Shown here piece after piece: positions 5,441 through 7,026 of a stretch of DNA of 7,026 nucleotides. Source of the DNA: Actinomycetes bacterium. Lineage in GTDB: Bacteria; Actinomycetota; Acidimicrobiia; Acidimicrobiales; RAAP-2. Position 1 is the stretch's first letter; each line of letters opens with the position of its first letter. The position numbers were made by a program, and so were the translations under genes. The stretch covers positions 1-7,026 of the forward strand of contig JAKBCT010000045.1 of assembly GCA_021807655.1 (NCBI GenBank), given 5' to 3'. The notes under the pieces were generated by a model that was given only the letters and a program-made list of their open reading frames with translations, made no database searches and was not told the origin of the DNA.

Positions 5441-5979
5441 TGGACGTATCCCATCTCCTCCAACGCGCTTCGTAGGGCGCGCAGTGCGTAGTAGGTTCTC
5501 GACTTCACGGTCCCCGGCGGGACGTGCAGGGCGAGCGCCGTCTCGTCGACCGATTGACCCAGATAGTAGGCGTGGTAGAGCACGACGCGATGGTGCTCGC
5601 TGAGTCGCGCGACGGCCTCGCCGATCCCCCACGCCTCCACGGCGCGCTCGACGTCGTCGGGCGCGGCGACGTTCGCGAGCGCGTCGCCCGACGACGGCCT
5701 CGGTCGAGCACCGTCACGCCGCCACTCGTCGCGTAGCCGGTTACGCACCACGGTGAAGAGCCACGCGCGCGCCGATCCGCCGCTGCCGTCGACGGCTTCG
5801 GGGTGCTGCCACGCCCGTAGCAGGGCGTCCTGGACGGCCTCTTCGGCCCGTTGACGGTCGTGGCAGAGCCGTAGGGCGAACGCGAAGAGAGGACCGGCGT
5901 ACGCGTCGTGCAGCGCAACGAGCAACTCGTTGGCGAGCCGGTCGGTGTTCTCGGCGCGGCCCCCCCGGCGCTTCGGCAC
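5437..5979 (-). CDS. ECF (group 4) RNA polymerase sigma factor, SigL-like
   Basis: This is a 180-residue sigma factor with regions 2 and 4 only. Region 2 (about 22-90) has A-Y-A-G-P-L-F-A-F-A-L-R-L (26-38), A-E-E-A-V-Q-D-A-L-L-R-A-W (45-57) and W-L-F-T-V-V-R-N-R-L-R-D (73-84). Region 4 (about 115-175) has L-S-E-H-H-R-V-V-L, a helix-turn-helix around G-Q-S-V-D-E-T-A-L-A-L-H-V-P-P-G-T-V-K-S-R (141-161), and A-L-R-A-L-R-S-A-L-E-E-M-G at the end. The frame stays open upstream to 6525, but that extension is antisense to the exported-protein gene. The start is taken as GTG 5979, with GAGGG 4 nt before it, giving a normal ECF length. Likeness to the mycobacterial SigL group is judged from region 4. 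The gene is followed by its anti-sigma gene and preceded by a matching ECF promoter, so autoregulation is likely. Confidence 0.9.
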   Translation of the reverse strand: MPKRRGGRAENTDRLANELLVALHDAYAGPLFAFALRLCHDRQRAEEAVQDALLRAWQHPEAVDGSGGSARAWLFTVVRNRLRDEWRRDGARPRPSSGDALANVAAPDDVERAVEAWGIGEAVARLSEHHRVVLYHAYYLGQSVDETALALHVPPGTVKSRTYYALRALRSALEEMGYVQ

Positions 5980-6072
5980 GACGCCCTCGAGCGCGGTCCC
6001 GTTCGTAGGTCGCTCGGATCGTGATCTCAGGTGGCCCTCGCTTCGACGGCACTCGATGGTGCTCTTAACTCC

Positions 6073-6098
6073 AACGCACCGGTGACGCGCGCGGTTCA
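6073..6098 (-). promoter_or_regulatory. ECF-type promoter for the sigma/anti-sigma operon
   Basis: Read on the minus strand: TGAACC (6098-6093), 16 bp, CGTT (6076-6073). The hexamer, spacing and CGT core are those reported for SigL-type ECF promoters of actinobacteria, and the same motif with the same spacing faces the other way at 6130-6155. It would give the sigma transcript a leader of about 85 nt. Confidence 0.6.
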
Positions 6099-6129
6099 GT
6101 GGCTTCGCGCACGTGCCTCGCGAGGTCGT

Positions 6130-6155
6130 TGAACCTTCTCGCCTACCGCCACGTT
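6130..6155 (+). promoter_or_regulatory. ECF-type promoter for the exported-protein gene
   Basis: TGAACC (6130-6135), 16 bp, CGTT (6152-6155), followed by TC. It lies 35 bp before the GTG at 6191, leaving room for a start site near 6162 and the AAAGGAG ribosome site at 6179-6185. It is identical in both boxes and in spacing to the divergent copy before the sigma gene. Confidence 0.65.
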
Positions 6156-6190
6156 TCACTACCAACCAATGAACTAACAAAGGAGTTGTT

Positions 6191-6799
6191 GTGCACCACT
6201 CTCGTCGTAAACTACTCGTCGGATTGCTCGGCGTCGGCGCGCTGGCCGTGTCGCCGGCCGCGAGCGCCTTCGCCACCGCGCCACCGGCCGCCACGGCGTT
6301 CGTCACCGCCGTCATCGGTCCGAACGGCGGCGTCATCAGCGGTTTTGGCATTTCGGCCACCTTCGCGCCCGGGGCCGTCAGCCAGCCGAGCCTGGTCGTT
6401 CTCACGAACTGGCCCAATGGACTGGACGTTACGCCACCGAAAGGTCGGGAGGTGAAGACCTTCGGCCTGCAGGTGTGCAATGACGCCACGGGCACGCCGA
6501 GCCAGTGCACGAGCGAGTTTGGCAACTACGCCAACGCGCCGGGGGGAACGGAACGGATCGCGGGCATGCCGTTGGTGTTCCAGGGGGGTGCACAAACGGG
6601 AGTGAACTTTGGCACCCTGGCGCACAAACTGGTCTCGATCAGCGTGCGCACCGGTGGCGCCAACGTCTACATCTACAATCCCAACGGCGCCGCGGGCTCG
6701 GCGTACCCCAAGCTGCTGCCCAGCTCGGCCAGCGCCGGCGTCCTCACGTTCGCGACGTTCCAACCGATCGTGTGGGTGGTGACCAGTCCGTCGATGTAG
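6191..6799 (+). CDS. Exported protein of unknown function, probable target of the adjacent sigma factor
   Basis: This is a 202-residue protein with a GTG start, chosen for the strong AAAGGAG 5 nt upstream. Residues 1-28 are a signal peptide: S-R-R-K-L-L (4-9), a hydrophobic core L-V-G-L-L-G-V-G-A-L-A-V, then A-S-A-F-A with likely cleavage after residue 26 or 28. The twin arginines in S-R-R-x-L-L could make it a Tat substrate. The mature part (about 174 residues) is Gly/Ala/Val-rich and looks all-beta. It starts with G-P-N-G-G-V-I-S-G-F-G-I-S-A-T-F-A-P-G-A-V (43-63), which recalls ZU5-like beta domains. It has one cysteine pair (C96, C106) that may form a disulfide. No lipobox, membrane anchor or catalytic motif is seen. 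I do not recognise the family. Its promoter matches that of the divergent sigma operon, so it is probably made in an envelope-stress-type response. Confidence 0.8.
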   Translation: MHHSRRKLLVGLLGVGALAVSPAASAFATAPPAATAFVTAVIGPNGGVISGFGISATFAPGAVSQPSLVVLTNWPNGLDVTPPKGREVKTFGLQVCNDATGTPSQCTSEFGNYANAPGGTERIAGMPLVFQGGAQTGVNFGTLAHKLVSISVRTGGANVYIYNPNGAAGSAYPKLLPSSASAGVLTFATFQPIVWVVTSPSM

Positions 6800-6804
6800 T
6801 CGCT

Positions 6805-6836
6805 CGGGCCGGTCGGTCCGAGGACCGACCGGCCCG
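6805..6836. terminator. Bidirectional hairpin terminator
   Basis: CGGGCCGGTCGGTC (6805-6818) pairs perfectly with GACCGACCGGCCCG (6823-6836) across CGAG: a 14-bp stem starting 5 bp after the exported-protein stop. The permease gene ends on the other strand at 6859, so one hairpin can end both convergent transcripts. There is no T-run on either side. Confidence 0.75.
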
Positions 6837-6858
6837 GATGCACCGGTGCCCGACGTAG

Positions 6859-7026
6859 TCAGGGCACGAGGATACGGCGAAAGCGGCGAGCGGCGAGCCA
6901 CAGACCGGCCGCGGCGATGGCGACGAGGTACGCGACTCGGATCACCATCACGGCGTCGAACTGTCCGAGGTCCAGTCCGCGCAGCAACGTCGCGGACTGG
7001 TACAGCGGCGAGAGCGAGATGATCGC
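6859..7026 (-). CDS. ABC-2 type transporter permease, C-terminal end (partial)
   Basis: The last 55 codons of a minus-strand gene run in from the right edge. They read S-P-L-Y-Q-S-A-T-L-L-R-G-L-D-L-G (5-21), which is the conserved P-L-Y-x-x-x-x-L-L-R-G signature near the end of ABC-2 permeases of the NodJ/daunorubicin-exporter kind. A final transmembrane helix (about 31-46, V-A-Y-L-V-A-I-A-A-A-G-L-W-L) and a basic tail A-R-R-F-R-R-I-L-V-P follow. Such permeases pair with an ATP-binding protein usually encoded just upstream, outside this window. The substrate cannot be told. Confidence 0.75.
   Translation of the reverse strand, partial: AIISLSPLYQSATLLRGLDLGQFDAVMVIRVAYLVAIAAAGLWLAARRFRRILVP

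Noticed and set aside
5437..6525. 362-codon version of the sigma factor
   Set aside because: The extra N-terminal part is antisense to the exported-protein gene and its promoter and has no sigma features. GTG 5979 gives the normal length.

Overview
This is a high-GC window (strong G/C bias at third codon positions, GTG starts, ECF sigma/ZAS anti-sigma pair) that looks actinobacterial. An acidimicrobial-type lineage is possible, but nothing here fixes the species.

Native backbone, left to right: the 5' part of a minus-strand gene resembling the DUF2156/lysyl-phosphatidylglycerol synthase family (1-326); divergent from it, a small heat-shock protein gene (hsp20) starting at 469; a small membrane SHOCT-domain protein (4431-4742); convergent to that, an operon of an ECF sigma factor and its zinc-binding transmembrane anti-sigma factor (5979 down to 4790, stop and start overlapping as ATGA); divergent from the sigma gene, an exported protein of unknown function (6191-6799); and the 3' end of an ABC-2 type permease gene on the minus strand (6859-7026).

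The main event is that hsp20 is split in two. Codons 1-128 end at position 852, and the missing last 23 codons, including the I-P-I C-terminal motif and the stop, sit at 4207-4278. Between them lies an insertion of about 3.35 kb (853-4203). It is bounded by the repeated triplet TTA (850-852 and 4204-4206) and by inverted repeats matching at 16 of 17 positions (855-871 and 4185-4201). On one strand it carries an IS5-family DDE transposase, a comB-like 2-phosphosulfolactate phosphatase gene, and a full-length TnpB nuclease gene followed by a hairpin-rich stretch that looks like an omega-RNA/right-end region. The simplest reading is an IS5-like (IS1031-type, TNA target) element carrying an enzyme gene and a tnpB as passengers. 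A nested series of insertions is the alternative.

Two regulatory observations stand out. The hsp20 Shine-Dalgarno sequence is buried in a 6-bp hairpin directly before the start codon, as in an RNA thermometer. In the sigma/exported-protein intergenic region, two divergent copies of the same ECF-type promoter (TGAACC-N16-CGTT) face outward, which suggests that the sigma factor controls both its own operon and the exported protein.
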